Assembly: GCF_022179445.1 (NCBI RefSeq)
Contig: NZ_BPQU01000002.1
Span: forward strand, 330,831 to 394,830
Reading direction: 5' to 3'
Source of the DNA: Methylobacterium mesophilicum
GTDB taxonomy: Bacteria; Pseudomonadota; Alphaproteobacteria; Rhizobiales; Beijerinckiaceae
DNA: 64,000 nt
The notes below the pieces were generated by a model that did no database searches, was not told where the DNA came from, and worked only from the letters and a program-made list of their open reading frames with translations. Each line of letters begins with the position of its first letter. Within the stretch, counting starts at the first letter, position 1. Positions 29,489-39,533 of the stretch are shown one piece after another. A program made the position numbers and the translations under genes.

Positions 29489-30838
29489 ATGCGTGCGGGC
29501 GATGTCCGGCGACCCGATGGGGCCAGCGCACCCTGGCACGCCGGCCTGACACGGCGGCACTGGCGCATTCTCTGGGGCAGCTATCTCGGCCGGATCTTCG
29601 ACGGCTACGAGGCGGTCGCCCTGGTCTACGCGCTCCGCCCGGCCCTCGGATCTCTCCTCACTCCCGAGCAGGCCCAGGCGCCGGCCTTCTACGTGGGGGC
29701 GGCGATCGGGATCACCCTCCTGGGCTGGGGGCTCGGCGGGCTGATGGGTGGCATCGCGGCCGACTACATCGGCCGCAAGCGCATGATGATGCTGTCCATC
29801 CTGGGATACGCCCTGTTCACGGGGCTGACGGCGTTTGCCGGAAGCTTCGCTCAGCTCGCGATCCTACGGTTCATAACCGGACTCGCCATCGGCTCCGAAT
29901 GGTCCACCGGCATCGCCCTGGTCGCCGAGACCTGGCCGAACCGGGCCCGGCCGAAGGGCTGCGGCTTCCTGCAATCGGGCTTCGGCGGCGGCGCGGTGCT
30001 CGCCGCGATCGTCTGGGCGCTGCTCGCCGCCTTCGAACCCCTCGGCCCGGAATCATGGCGGATCATGTTCGCGCTGGGCGCGCTTCCGGCCCTCGTCTGC
30101 CTGTACCTGCGGCGCGCCCTGGAGGAATCCGAGCAGTGGATGCAGGCCCTGCGGGAGCAGCGCTGGGCCGCCACCGCCGAGGACGCCGCGAGCACGCAAC
30201 CCATGGGACGGCGTCCGTTCTCCCTGACGGAGATCTTCCGGGAACGCGAGAGCCGCCGGCGGGTCCTGCTCGCCACCCTGATGTCGTTCGCCACGACGGT
30301 CGGCTGGTGGGCGGTCTCGTCGTGGTTGCCGGCCTACACGGAGGGGCTGGCCAAGGTCGCAGGCGAACCTGCCAACGTGTGGGGCCCGCGCATGGGCATC
30401 ATCTACAATGTCGGGGCGATCATCGCCTACCTGCTCTCCGGCTTCGTGGCGGATGCGGTCGGGCGGCGCGCCTTCCTGCTGATCACGTATGCCGGCTGTA
30501 TCGTCACCTCGCTCGCCTGCTATCTCTGGACGGGCGGGCTGGTGCCATTCATGGGGCTCGCGTTCCTGAACGGGTTCTTCACCCTGGGCTTCGCCTTCTC
30601 GTGGATGGCGATCTACTTGGTGGAGCTGTTCACCCCGGCGGTGCGGGCGACGGCAGCCAGCGCCGTCTTCAACGGCGCGCGACTGATCGCCTGGATCTTC
30701 CCGATCATCGCCGGGCAGATCGTCACCCTGTCGGGCGGCGTGGCCGCCGCGGCCCTGACCATGTCGAGCGTCTACGCGATCGGGCTGATCGTGCCGTGGT
30801 TCATGCCGGAGACGACCGGGAAGCCGCTGCCGGATTGA
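29489..30838 (+). CDS. MFS transporter (metabolite:H+ symporter type)
   Basis: 449 residues, 12 predicted helices. The loop between helices 2 and 3 has GGIAADYIGRKRMM, and helix 4-5 contains RFITGLAIGSEWSTGIALVAE, the sugar/organic-acid transporter-like signature. N-terminus is soluble (MRAGDVRRPDGAS). Likely imports an organic acid or aromatic acid by proton symport; the substrate is unknown. Its own promoter region is the 170 bp upstream. Confidence 0.88.
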   Translation: MRAGDVRRPDGASAPWHAGLTRRHWRILWGSYLGRIFDGYEAVALVYALRPALGSLLTPEQAQAPAFYVGAAIGITLLGWGLGGLMGGIAADYIGRKRMMMLSILGYALFTGLTAFAGSFAQLAILRFITGLAIGSEWSTGIALVAETWPNRARPKGCGFLQSGFGGGAVLAAIVWALLAAFEPLGPESWRIMFALGALPALVCLYLRRALEESEQWMQALREQRWAATAEDAASTQPMGRRPFSLTEIFRERESRRRVLLATLMSFATTVGWWAVSSWLPAYTEGLAKVAGEPANVWGPRMGIIYNVGAIIAYLLSGFVADAVGRRAFLLITYAGCIVTSLACYLWTGGLVPFMGLAFLNGFFTLGFAFSWMAIYLVELFTPAVRATAASAVFNGARLIAWIFPIIAGQIVTLSGGVAAAALTMSSVYAIGLIVPWFMPETTGKPLPD

Positions 30839-30949
30839 CGGCTTCGGCCGGCTTGCCGGAAAGGGGGAGGGGCGTCGACGCACCTGCCGAGACGCACATT
30901 GCGGATGCGCCCCTCGCCCGAGTCGGACGTGGGGCGCGGATCGCCGATC

Positions 30950-31651
30950 CTACGCCTCGTCGTCCTCGTCCTGATGCCGGCCCTTGAGCTTGGCGAAGAC
31001 CGAGTCGGCGTCGATCCGCTCCTCGCGGCCGCCATGCTCGCCCGCCTCCTCGGGCTCGGGGGCCGTCGAGACCTCGGTGGGCAGGAGCGAGGCGCCGGAT
31101 TCGGCGGCCAGGGCGGCCGGGCGGTCGGCCGCGGCGCGCTGGACCTCGAAGTCGAGGTTGATCTGGGTGGCCAGGCCCAGGGTCACCGGGTCCATCGGCT
31201 GGAGCGAGCCGGAATTCCAGTGGGTGCGCTCGCGGATCTGCTGGATCGTCGACTTGGTGGTGCCGACGAGGCGAATGATCTGCGAGTCCTTCAGCTCGGG
31301 GTGGTTGCGCAGCAGCCACAGGATGGCGTTCGGCCGGTCCTGGCGGCGGGAGAGCGGCGTGTAGCGCGGGCCCTTGGTGGTGCGCTTCACCTCCGGCAGC
31401 TTCACCTTCGAGACGGCCGGCTTGAGCTTGTAGTGCGGCGCCTTCTGGGCCTTCTCGATCTCGTCGCGGGTGAGCTGGCCGGTGGAGACCGGATCGAGCC
31501 CCTTGATGCCGGCCGCGACCTCGCCGTCGGCGATGCCCTTCACCTCGAGCGGGTGCAGCTTGCAGAAGTCGGCGATCTGCTCGAAGGCCAAGGAGGTGTT
31601 CTCGACCAGCCAGACGGCGGTCGCCTTCGGCATCAGCGGACCCTGGGACAT
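30950..31651 (-). CDS. trcR: cell-cycle transcriptional regulator TrcR (DUF1013)
   Basis: About 233 residues, starting MSQGPLMPKATAVWLVENTS; the second Met at 31633 is an alternative start. Conserved DUF1013 blocks: LAFEQIADFCKLHPLEVKGI, PNAILWLLRNHPELKDSQ and IIRLVGTTKSTIQQIRERTH, the latter a helix-turn-helix. The C-terminal 60 residues are acidic and variable. In Caulobacter the homolog is a CtrA-network regulator; a similar role here is by homology. The gene is monocistronic. Confidence 0.9.
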   Translation of the reverse strand: MSQGPLMPKATAVWLVENTSLAFEQIADFCKLHPLEVKGIADGEVAAGIKGLDPVSTGQLTRDEIEKAQKAPHYKLKPAVSKVKLPEVKRTTKGPRYTPLSRRQDRPNAILWLLRNHPELKDSQIIRLVGTTKSTIQQIRERTHWNSGSLQPMDPVTLGLATQINLDFEVQRAAADRPAALAAESGASLLPTEVSTAPEPEEAGEHGGREERIDADSVFAKLKGRHQDEDDEA

Positions 31652-32122
31652 GTGCTCTCGTGCTCCGGCCTGGCGGGACGGGGGCCGGGCACCGGGCACC
31701 GGGCTCCGGATGCAGATCCGGAAGTCCCGTCTCACGCTGTCGAATGGGGATGGCTCACTATAGGGCCGCCCGGGGAACGGCGCAATCGCGGGTTCGGCGG
31801 TTCGGGACGCCTGGCGCCGATTAAACGGCGCACGAGGCCGGGCTACAAACCGGATGTGAGCCCGACCGACTCACCCGCGAAGGCCGCACGCGGCCGGTTG
31901 CGGCCGGGAGTGCAGAGGATGGTCATCCTTCTGGCAGTCTCCAGAAAAGCAGACGGCGAGTGGAGCTTCCGACTCCGACTCGCCGTCCACCCGCTGTTCT
32001 GGAGTTGGCTAAACCCTAACGGGTAATTGCCAGGGATCGGCGGTAGCCGTCGCCGATCCCACTCCCCAATATAGCGCGGCCCAGGACGAGCAACAACGGC
32101 CGCGCGGGGACGAGCAAGCCCC
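31652..32122. other. 471-bp intergenic region with a large imperfect hairpin
   Basis: From 31939 to 32004 lies a stem with arms CTCCAGAA/TTCTGGAG, ACGGCGAGT/ACTCGCCGT and GGAG/CTCC around a short loop. It is between the 3' end of a solute-binding gene and the 5' side of trcR, both on the minus strand, so it is most simply the terminator of the former. A small RNA cannot be excluded. Outside it no gene is evident. Confidence 0.55.
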
Positions 32123-33178
32123 CTACTTCCCCGGCAGCCCGTGGACGATCGGGAAGAACGTGTCCTTCCAATCCTTGGGCTCGGCCTTGATGGTCTTCAT
32201 CGCGTAGAAGTGCCGGGCCTGGAGCATGATCCCGTACGGGGTCGTGGAGAAGTTCGTGCCCGGCTCCTTCATGATCGCCACCAGCGTCTCGGGGGGCGTC
32301 TTCTCGTTGGTGGCCGCGACGTAGTCCTTGGCGGCCTGGAGCGGGTCCTTGGCGATCTCGGCATTCGCCTCGTCGATGGCGGCCACGATGGCGGCGGCGA
32401 GCTTGGGGTTGCGGGTGAACCAGCCGGTCCGGGCATAGAAGATCGCGTTGCTCACCGGCTCGCCGACCAGCTCGTAGGAGTTGAGCACCGCGTGGATCGC
32501 CGGGTCCTGCAGCTCGCGCTGCTGGAACGGCGGCAGCGAGAAGTGGCTGTTGACCTCGTTCTGGGGGCTCGCCAGCGCCGCCACCGCGTCGGGATGGCCG
32601 AGCTGGACGGTGAGCGGGTCGAGCTTGGTCGCCCCGTCGGGGCCGAAGGCCTTCTTGGCGGCGATCTGGAGCAGCACCGCCTGGGACGAGACCTTCACGG
32701 AGGGCAGGGCGATCTTGTCCTTGCCGGAGAAGTCGCTGACCGTCTTCACGTCCGGGTTGCGGGTGAGCAGCAGCATCGGCGTGCTGCCGACCCCGCACAG
32801 GCCCTTCACGTCGCCCCGGGTGCGGTCGTTGAGCAGCAGCATGTTGGTGGAGCCGCTGTCGACGATGTCGATGTTGCCCGACAGCAGCGCGTCGTTGCCG
32901 GCCGCGCCGCTGGTCAGGTTCACCCACTCGACCGTGACGTCGCCGAGGCCGGCCGCCTTGGCCTGCTTCTCGATGAGCTTGTGCCGCTCGGCGAGCACCG
33001 CCGGCAGGTAGACGAAGCCGGGCTGCCGGCTGATCCGGACCTTGGAATCGTCGGCCTGCGCCGGGACGGCGAACGGGGCGGCGAGCGCCAGCCCGGCCAG
33101 CAGCAGGGCGGCGGGGCCGCCCTGGAAGAGGTGACGGCAGAGTCCCGGAATCGCAGTCGCCCGCAACGCACGCACCAT
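32123..33178 (-). CDS. ABC substrate-binding protein (nitrate/sulfonate/taurine type)
   Basis: 351 residues from ATG 33178 with GGGAGGACAG upstream. A signal peptide (GGPAALLLAGLALAAPFAVP) ends at AQA. The mature protein has the SsuA/TauA-like pattern VRISRQPGFVYLPAVLAERH, LLSGNIDIVDSGSTNMLLL and PSVKVSSQAVLLQIAAKK. No permease or ATPase is adjacent, so it is an orphan binding protein. Ligand could be a sulfonate, nitrate or other small anion. Confidence 0.85.
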   Translation of the reverse strand: MVRALRATAIPGLCRHLFQGGPAALLLAGLALAAPFAVPAQADDSKVRISRQPGFVYLPAVLAERHKLIEKQAKAAGLGDVTVEWVNLTSGAAGNDALLSGNIDIVDSGSTNMLLLNDRTRGDVKGLCGVGSTPMLLLTRNPDVKTVSDFSGKDKIALPSVKVSSQAVLLQIAAKKAFGPDGATKLDPLTVQLGHPDAVAALASPQNEVNSHFSLPPFQQRELQDPAIHAVLNSYELVGEPVSNAIFYARTGWFTRNPKLAAAIVAAIDEANAEIAKDPLQAAKDYVAATNEKTPPETLVAIMKEPGTNFSTTPYGIMLQARHFYAMKTIKAEPKDWKDTFFPIVHGLPGK

Positions 33179-33345
33179 GTCTGTCCTCCCTGGCCCGCCG
33201 GCTTCATGTCCGGATCCGGGCTTTATTGGCGGCAAGTGGACAGCCTCATGCCGATAAGCGCAAGGCCCGGCGCGGTCTTCACGGCGCGGTAACGGTAACG
33301 TCGCACAGTCTCTCCGCGTGAAATTTTCGTTCCGGGGGCGGGCTC

Positions 33346-35024
33346 GTGAAGATCGGCATCGGAGCGAGGCTCCACACCATCACGGCCACCGCGCTGCTGG
33401 GCATCGCGGCAGTCTCTTGCATCGGCCTGCTCAACCTGAAATCGCAGGTTGAGCAGGATCGCATGGCCAAGACCCGCAACCTGACGGACGTGGCTCACGG
33501 CGTGGCGGCCTATTTCGAGGGCGACGAGCGGGACGGCCGGATGTCCCGGGCCGACGCCCAGGGCGCGGCGATCCGGGCCATCAAGACCCTGCGCTACGAC
33601 GCCCAGGAATACTTCTGGATCAACGACCTGCAGCCCCGCATGGTCGCCCATCCGATGAAGCCCGAACTCGAGGGCAAGGACCTCTCCGGCGTCCAGGATC
33701 CCACCGGCAAGTACCTGTTCCGCGACTTCGTCGCGCTCGCCAAGGGGCAGGGCCAGGGCTTCGTCGACTATCACTGGCCTAAGGCCGGGTCCGAGGCGCC
33801 GGTGCCGAAGCTGTCCTACGTGCGCGGCTTCGCCCCCTGGGGCTGGGTGATCGGCACCGGCATCTACGCCGACGACACCGCGGCGATCCTGTGGGATGCG
33901 GCCTGGCGGGCGGCGGCCGGGATGCTGGTGGTGATCGCGCTGATCGGCTTGCTGGCGGCCGTGATCGGCCGCCGGGTGACCCGGCCGCTCCTGGCCCTGA
34001 ACCAGGCCATGCACCGCCTCGCGGCGGGCGACATCGCCGCCGCGGTCCCGGAGCGCGGGCGCGGCGACGAGATCGGCACGATGGCCGGCGCCGTGCAGGT
34101 GTTCAAGGACGCGCTTGTCGCCAAGGCCGAGGCGGATGCGCGCGCCGCCGAGGGGGCCGAGGGGGCCTCTCGGCGGGCCGCCGCCCTCGACCGCCTGACC
34201 CGGGCCTTCGAGACCCGGGCGGGCGACCTGAGCCGGGGCCTCGCGGCGGCGGCCTCCGAACTCGAGGGCACCGCGCAGGCGATGACCGCCACGGCCGCCC
34301 GCGGCACCGAGCGCTCCGGCGCGGTCACCGCCCAGGCGGCCGGGACCTCGGCGGACGTCCAGACCGCAGCGGCGGCCACCGAGGAGATGTCGGCCTCGGT
34401 CCAGGAGATCGCCGGGCAGGTGCATCGCACACCTCGGAGATCGCCGGACGCGCGGCCGAGACCACCCGCCAGGGCGAGGCGACCGTGCGGGCGCTCGCCG
34501 ACGGCACCGAGCGGATCGGCAACGTGGTCGCCCTCATCTCGGGCATCGCCGCGCAGACCAACCTGCTGGCCTTGAACGCCACCATCGAGGCGGCCCGCGC
34601 CGGCGAGGCCGGCCGCGGCTTCGCGGTGGTCGCCACGGAGGTGAAGGAGCTGGCGAGCCAGACCGCCAAGGCCACCGACGACATCGCCGCGCAGATCGCC
34701 CGGATCCAGGGCGAGACCCGTCAGGCCGTGGCGGCGATCGGCGAGGTCGGCCAGACCATCGAGGAGATGCGCAGCATCGCGGTCGGGGTCGCGGCCGCCA
34801 TGGAAGAGCAGAACGCCGCGATCCAGGAGATCGTGCGCGGGGTGGTGAGCGCCGCCTCCGGGGCCGAGGCGGTGTCCGGGAGCATCGCCGACCTGCGCCG
34901 GGGCGCCGACGAGACCGGGTTCGCCTCCGAGCAGGTGCTGGCCGCCGCCCGGGACCTCACCCGCGGCTCGGACGACCTCGACCAAGCGGTCAAGGGCTTT
35001 TTGGCCGAGGTGAAGGCCGCTTAG
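33346..35024 (+). pseudogene. methyl-accepting chemotaxis protein, frameshifted
   Basis: The first frame (33346 onward) encodes a membrane helix, a single-Cache ligand domain (EYFWINDLQPRMVAHPMKP), a second helix ([19 protein letters not shown]), a HAMP domain and the start of the signalling helices up to SVQEIAGQV near 34422. The coding signal then moves to another frame, continuing [16 protein letters not shown], the hairpin tip [20 protein letters not shown] and the end EVKAA at 35024. A single-base change joins both. It could be a dead receptor or a sequencing error in a GC-rich run. Confidence 0.85.
33427..33456. repeat. perfect 12-bp inverted repeat inside the chemoreceptor gene
   Basis: CTGCTCAACCTG and CAGGTTGAGCAG around AAATCG. 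It encodes LLNLKSQVEQ in the N-terminal helix region. Its perfection in a coding stretch is unusual and could form a strong mRNA hairpin near the start. Confidence 0.5.
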
Positions 35025-35096
35025 CGCCGTCGATACAACGCGCTCGCTTGTACCGAACCGGTTATCCATTCCGGCGGCGCGCGCCAGGCGACCGGA

Positions 35097-35165
35097 AGTA
35101 TCGGGTTCCCAAAGGGCTCAGGACTTCGGCGGGGCTTCGGGGCGGAGCCCCGACCGTTCGAGCCA
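35097..35165. repeat. interspersed repeat copy
   Basis: Reads TTCCCAAAGGGCTCAGGACT, then GGGGCGGAGCCCCG, aligning with the copies at 23472 and 28139. It sits just after the chemoreceptor, near the TetR gene's 3' end. Confidence 0.6.
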
Positions 35166-35185
35166 GACCCTGCCCGCGGACGAGT

Positions 35186-35812
35186 TCAGGCGGACGGAAA
35201 GCCCCGCACCGCCGCCCGCACCAGGGCGTCGATCATCGGGCGGACATCCGCCGCCCCGAGGGGCCCGAGGCCGCCGAGATCGGCCAGGTAGGTCATGCCG
35301 TGGACGCTCGACCAAAGCGCCCGGGCCATCACCGGGATCGCGGCCTCGGCGAGTTGGCCGCCATCGCGCAGCACACCCTCCAGGACCCCGAACAGGGCCG
35401 CGATGTCGGCTTGGACCGAGGCGGGCGCCGCCACCGTGCGCCGCTCGAAGATCGCCACCCAGGCGGGATGGTGCTCGGCGGCGAACGCCAGGTAGGCGTC
35501 GGCCAGGCACAGCAGCCGGGCGTCGGTCTCCCGGGACGGGCAGGCGGAAAGCGCCGCCGCCAGGGCGTCCCGCAGGCGCCGCATCGTGATGGCGTTGGCC
35601 TCCAGCCGCAGCAGTTCCAGGCTGTCGAACTGCGTGTAGACCGAGCCGACCGCGGTACCCGCCCGCTCGGCGACCGCCCGGGCGGTGAGCGCCCCCGGCC
35701 CGCCCGCGTCCAGGATCGCCACCGCGGCCGCGATCAGGGTCTGACGATCCGCCTGGCGGTCGGTCTGACCCTTGCGCGGGCGGCCCCGCAGTTTTTTCTG
35801 AACGTCGTTCAT
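35186..35812 (-). CDS. TetR-family repressor
   Basis: 208 residues. Arg/Lys-rich start (KKLRGRPRKGQTDRQADRQT), HTH at about 25-65 (GALTARAVAERAGTAVGSVY), and a ligand-binding C-terminal domain of the WHG type (WSSVHGMTYLADLGGLGPLG). Divergent from the PspA gene 100 bp away. A palindrome TGAACGTCGTTCA overlaps its own start codon and a second copy lies in the intergenic gap, so autoregulation and control of the divergent pair are expected. Confidence 0.9.
   Translation of the reverse strand: MNDVQKKLRGRPRKGQTDRQADRQTLIAAAVAILDAGGPGALTARAVAERAGTAVGSVYTQFDSLELLRLEANAITMRRLRDALAAALSACPSRETDARLLCLADAYLAFAAEHHPAWVAIFERRTVAAPASVQADIAALFGVLEGVLRDGGQLAEAAIPVMARALWSSVHGMTYLADLGGLGPLGAADVRPMIDALVRAAVRGFPSA
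35799..35811. promoter_or_regulatory. TetR operator O1, overlapping tetR start
   Basis: 13-bp palindrome TGAACGTCGTTCA. It covers two bases of the start codon of the TetR gene, an autorepression position. A near-identical site is 57 bp away. Confidence 0.75.
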
Positions 35813-35855
35813 TTAATGCCTTGCCGAGTCCGTCCGGCCGTGCTTATGTCTTTTA

Positions 35856-35868
35856 TGAACGGCGTTCA
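35856..35868. promoter_or_regulatory. TetR operator O2, upstream of the PspA-like gene
   Basis: 13-bp palindrome TGAACGGCGTTCA, differing from O1 only at the centre. Located 48 bases before the PspA start, within the expected promoter. Confidence 0.75.
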
Positions 35869-35916
35869 ACAAATTCCGGACCGGGTCCGGTGCGCCGCTC
35901 CCCGAGGTGAACCGTG

Positions 35917-36591
35917 ATGAGGACCCTCTCCCTCCTGATGCGCGGCGTGATCGCCGACAACGCCCAGGCGATCCACGACGCCAACGCGGTGACGATCCTG
36001 CGCCAGCAGATCCGGGAGGCGGCCGGAGCCCTGGCGACGGCCCGGCGCGAGCTCGCCGTCGCCATGGCCTACCACGCCGCCGAGGCCCGCGCGCTGGACG
36101 GGATCGACGCCCGGATCGAGACCCTGTCGGACGGGGCGCGCCGGGCGCTCGCCGACGGACGCGAGGATCTCGGCAGCGAGGCGGCAATCCACATCGCCGC
36201 CCTGGAGGACGAGCGCTCCGACCGGCAAGCCGCCGCGGCCCGCTTCGCCGCCGAGATCGAGCGGCTGAAGCGCCTGGTCGGGCAGGGCGGCGAGCGCCTG
36301 CGGGACCTCGACCGCGGCCTTCAGACCGCCCGGACCACCGAGGCGCTGCGGCGGGCGGGGATCCAGGGGCGCCGGGTCACGGCCCCGTCGGCGGGCGCCC
36401 TCGGGGAGGCCGAGCGGACGCTGGCGCGCCTGCGCGAGGCCCAGGCTGCCGAAGCGGATGCCGCCGAGGCCCTGGCGGCCCTGGAGGCCGAGGCGGCGTC
36501 CGGGATCGAGGCCGTCCTCGACGCCGCCGGCTACGGCCGCCCCCGCACCGACCCGCGGACGGTGCTCGACCGCCTCCGGGCCCAGGCCTGA
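35917..36591 (+). CDS. PspA/IM30-family protein
   Basis: 224 residues from the ATG at 35917; a GTG directly before it is an alternative. Nearly all helix: an N-terminal amphipathic segment (MRTLSLLMRGVIADN), then long coiled coils (TILRQQIREAAGALATARRE, AAARFAAEIERLKRLVGQGG). This is the PspA/Vipp1 ESCRT-III-like fold that oligomerises on damaged inner membrane. Transcribed with the two-helix membrane protein downstream, under a TetR regulator, so probably an envelope-stress response triggered by a small ligand. Confidence 0.85.
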   Translation: MRTLSLLMRGVIADNAQAIHDANAVTILRQQIREAAGALATARRELAVAMAYHAAEARALDGIDARIETLSDGARRALADGREDLGSEAAIHIAALEDERSDRQAAAARFAAEIERLKRLVGQGGERLRDLDRGLQTARTTEALRRAGIQGRRVTAPSAGALGEAERTLARLREAQAAEADAAEALAALEAEAASGIEAVLDAAGYGRPRTDPRTVLDRLRAQA

Positions 36592-36657
36592 CCCGTCGTT
36601 CCGTTCGCCACCCGAGCAACTACCCAAGCGATCACCCGAGCCACAGGAGCACGACCG

Positions 36658-36933
36658 ATGATGCCGCAGATGCCCCACACCGCCGCCTGGAAGACCTTCA
36701 CCCTGGTGAGCTTCACCGCCGCCGCCGCCATGCTGGCGATCGGGATCTTCTTCCTGCCCGCCGATATCTGGATCAAAGGCTACCTCGCCATGGCGGCGCT
36801 CTTCCTCACCGGCACGACCTTCACCCTGGCCAAGACCCTGCGCGACGAGCACGAGGCGAGCCGGCTGATCAACAAGATCGAGGACGCCGCCGCCGAGCGG
36901 GTGCTGCGCGAGGCCGTGCCGGGCCGGTTGTGA
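36658..36933 (+). CDS. YiaA/YiaB-family inner membrane protein
   Basis: 91 residues with two helices: FTLVSFTAAAAMLAIGIFFL and YLAMAALFLTGTTFTLAKTL, then a cytoplasmic tail RDEHEASRLINKIEDAAAE. This is the yiaAB two-helix domain, function unknown. 66 bp after the PspA-like gene, so co-transcribed; PspA plus a small membrane protein is the usual make-up of such stress operons. Confidence 0.85.
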   Translation: MMPQMPHTAAWKTFTLVSFTAAAAMLAIGIFFLPADIWIKGYLAMAALFLTGTTFTLAKTLRDEHEASRLINKIEDAAAERVLREAVPGRL

Positions 36934-36952
36934 CGGCGGCCCCCGCCCTGTC

Positions 36953-37816
36953 TCAGGCCGTGGCGGCCAGGAACGCCGCCACGGCGTCCGAGAATTCCGG
37001 GGTGCGCAGGTAGCCGTAGGATTTGTGTCGGTTCTCGGTGCCGTCCGGCCTGCGGTAGGCGTTGATCACCGGCAGGTCCCGCACCCGGACCCCGGCGGCG
37101 TTCGGCGGGTAGGTCTCGGCGAGGTCGTCGCCCACCGTGGCGATATCCTGGCGGTCCATCAGGTTGGTCCAGGCCGTGACCGCCGCCGGCACGCGCAGGT
37201 CGCCGTGCTCGCCCGCGAGCTTCAGCTTCAATTCGGCGAGCCCCAGGGGCGAGCCGAGGGTGACCAGGGTGCAGCGGGGCAGGGGAGTCCCGTCCCGCTC
37301 GGCGGCCCGGAGCACGTCGTAGGCGATCAGCCCGCCCATCGAGTGCGCGGCGATCAGCACGTCGCGGTCGGCCGCCTCGGTCAGGGCCTCGCGCAGGCGC
37401 GCGCGGGCGGCGGCCCGGAACGCCGCGTCCGCGTGATAGCCCCAGAGGTCGTCGAGGCGGTATTCGAGGATCAGGTCGTCGACCGGCGTGAACCCGGTGG
37501 CCTCCTCCAGGTAGGAGAGGCCACGGTAGATCCGGTCCGTGAGGGTCGGCTCGGCCTGCTCGGGGGCGTCCGCCGGGGACGGGAACGGGCCGGTGCCGGA
37601 ATCGGCATCGTAGGGCTCGCGGTTGCGCCCGCCCGCCAGGGGCTCCGGGTAGCGCAGGTCCGCCCAGTACACGAAGGTGAACGGCACCTCCGGCGGCGCG
37701 GCGCCGCGATTGCGGGCGAGGCCTTCCAGGATCGCCGCACGCCACCAGGCGGCCTTCTCATCCCGGGGCGGCTTGTTGGCGAGCCCGTGGATGCCGATGA
37801 GTGTCGTCCGGCCCAG
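36953..37816 (-). CDS. alpha/beta hydrolase, probably from a CTG start
   Basis: The conserved oxyanion motif GIHGLANKP lies upstream of the first ATG/GTG-type start (GTG at 37687). The frame there is open and preceded by GGAGGGCGGGCC and a CTG at 37816, giving LGRTTLIGIHGLANKPP at the N-terminus and 287 residues. The nucleophile elbow is AAHSMGGLIAYD. The catalytic His is probably in NRHKSYGY. A GTG start would drop the oxyanion hole, making an inactive enzyme. Substrate unknown. Confidence 0.75.
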   Translation of the reverse strand: MGRTTLIGIHGLANKPPRDEKAAWWRAAILEGLARNRGAAPPEVPFTFVYWADLRYPEPLAGGRNREPYDADSGTGPFPSPADAPEQAEPTLTDRIYRGLSYLEEATGFTPVDDLILEYRLDDLWGYHADAAFRAAARARLREALTEAADRDVLIAAHSMGGLIAYDVLRAAERDGTPLPRCTLVTLGSPLGLAELKLKLAGEHGDLRVPAAVTAWTNLMDRQDIATVGDDLAETYPPNAAGVRVRDLPVINAYRRPDGTENRHKSYGYLRTPEFSDAVAAFLAATA

Positions 37817-37954
37817 GGCCCGCCCTCCCGGATCGCGATGCGTCCGCAGACGGGAGGTAGCGCCGAAATCCCGCGCCGGAACTGCGACGAATGCTGCGCC
37901 GGCTCTCCAGCGCGTCGAAGGAGTGCCGCCCGTCCCCGCGAAGAAACCGCGCGG

Positions 37955-38899
<945 letters not shown>

Positions 38900-39073
38900 G
38901 ACGTCCGCCCACTCGCGGCCGAGCTTCGCGCCGCGCTCCGAATACCGGCCCGCACCGGGCCGGATGGATCTGATGACGGGCGAGGCTCTTAGCAGCGGGC
39001 CGAAGGTGTCACAATGCCTTCACGGGCGCGCCGCACAGGCGCGCGCCCGGACCGGCCGGTGCCGGAGTCCGGC

Positions 39074-39310
39074 TCAGGCGACCGGCGGCTCCAGCAGCCG
39101 GTGCAGGTGGACCACGAAGTAGCGCGTCTGCGCGCTGTCGACGGTGGCCTGCGCCTTGGCCCGCCAGGCGGCCTGCGCGGTGGCGTAGTCCGGGAAGATG
39201 CCGACGATGTCGAGGCCCTTGATGTCCCGGAACCGGACGCCGTCGAGATCCTGCAACTCACCACCGAAGACCAGATGGAGCTTCTGATCGCTATCGATCG
39301 TCGTCGCCAT
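39074..39310 (-). CDS. DUF4170 family protein
   Basis: 78 residues: LHLVFGGELQDLDGVRFRDI, GLDIVGIFPDYATAQAAWRA and YFVVHLHRLL match the small DUF4170 family of Alphaproteobacteria, a predicted compact alpha/beta protein of unknown role. Soluble, no cysteines. Confidence 0.85.
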   Translation of the reverse strand: MATTIDSDQKLHLVFGGELQDLDGVRFRDIKGLDIVGIFPDYATAQAAWRAKAQATVDSAQTRYFVVHLHRLLEPPVA

Positions 39311-39533
39311 GACCTCTCCTCTTGGATGTCCCGCCCGCGGCGCTCGCAGATGGCAGCCGCCCGGTCAAGCCCGAATGTCCGTCCCGCGTCGCGGAACAAC
39401 CGGGGGCAGGTATGCCCCCGGGACGGCTCCACCAGCGGTTCAGGATCCGGCCGCTCGGGGCGCTCTTGGGGGAACCCGGACGCGGCGATGCGGCGGGTAC
39501 GACACCACCCCGCGCCCATGCTAGGGGCGGGAC

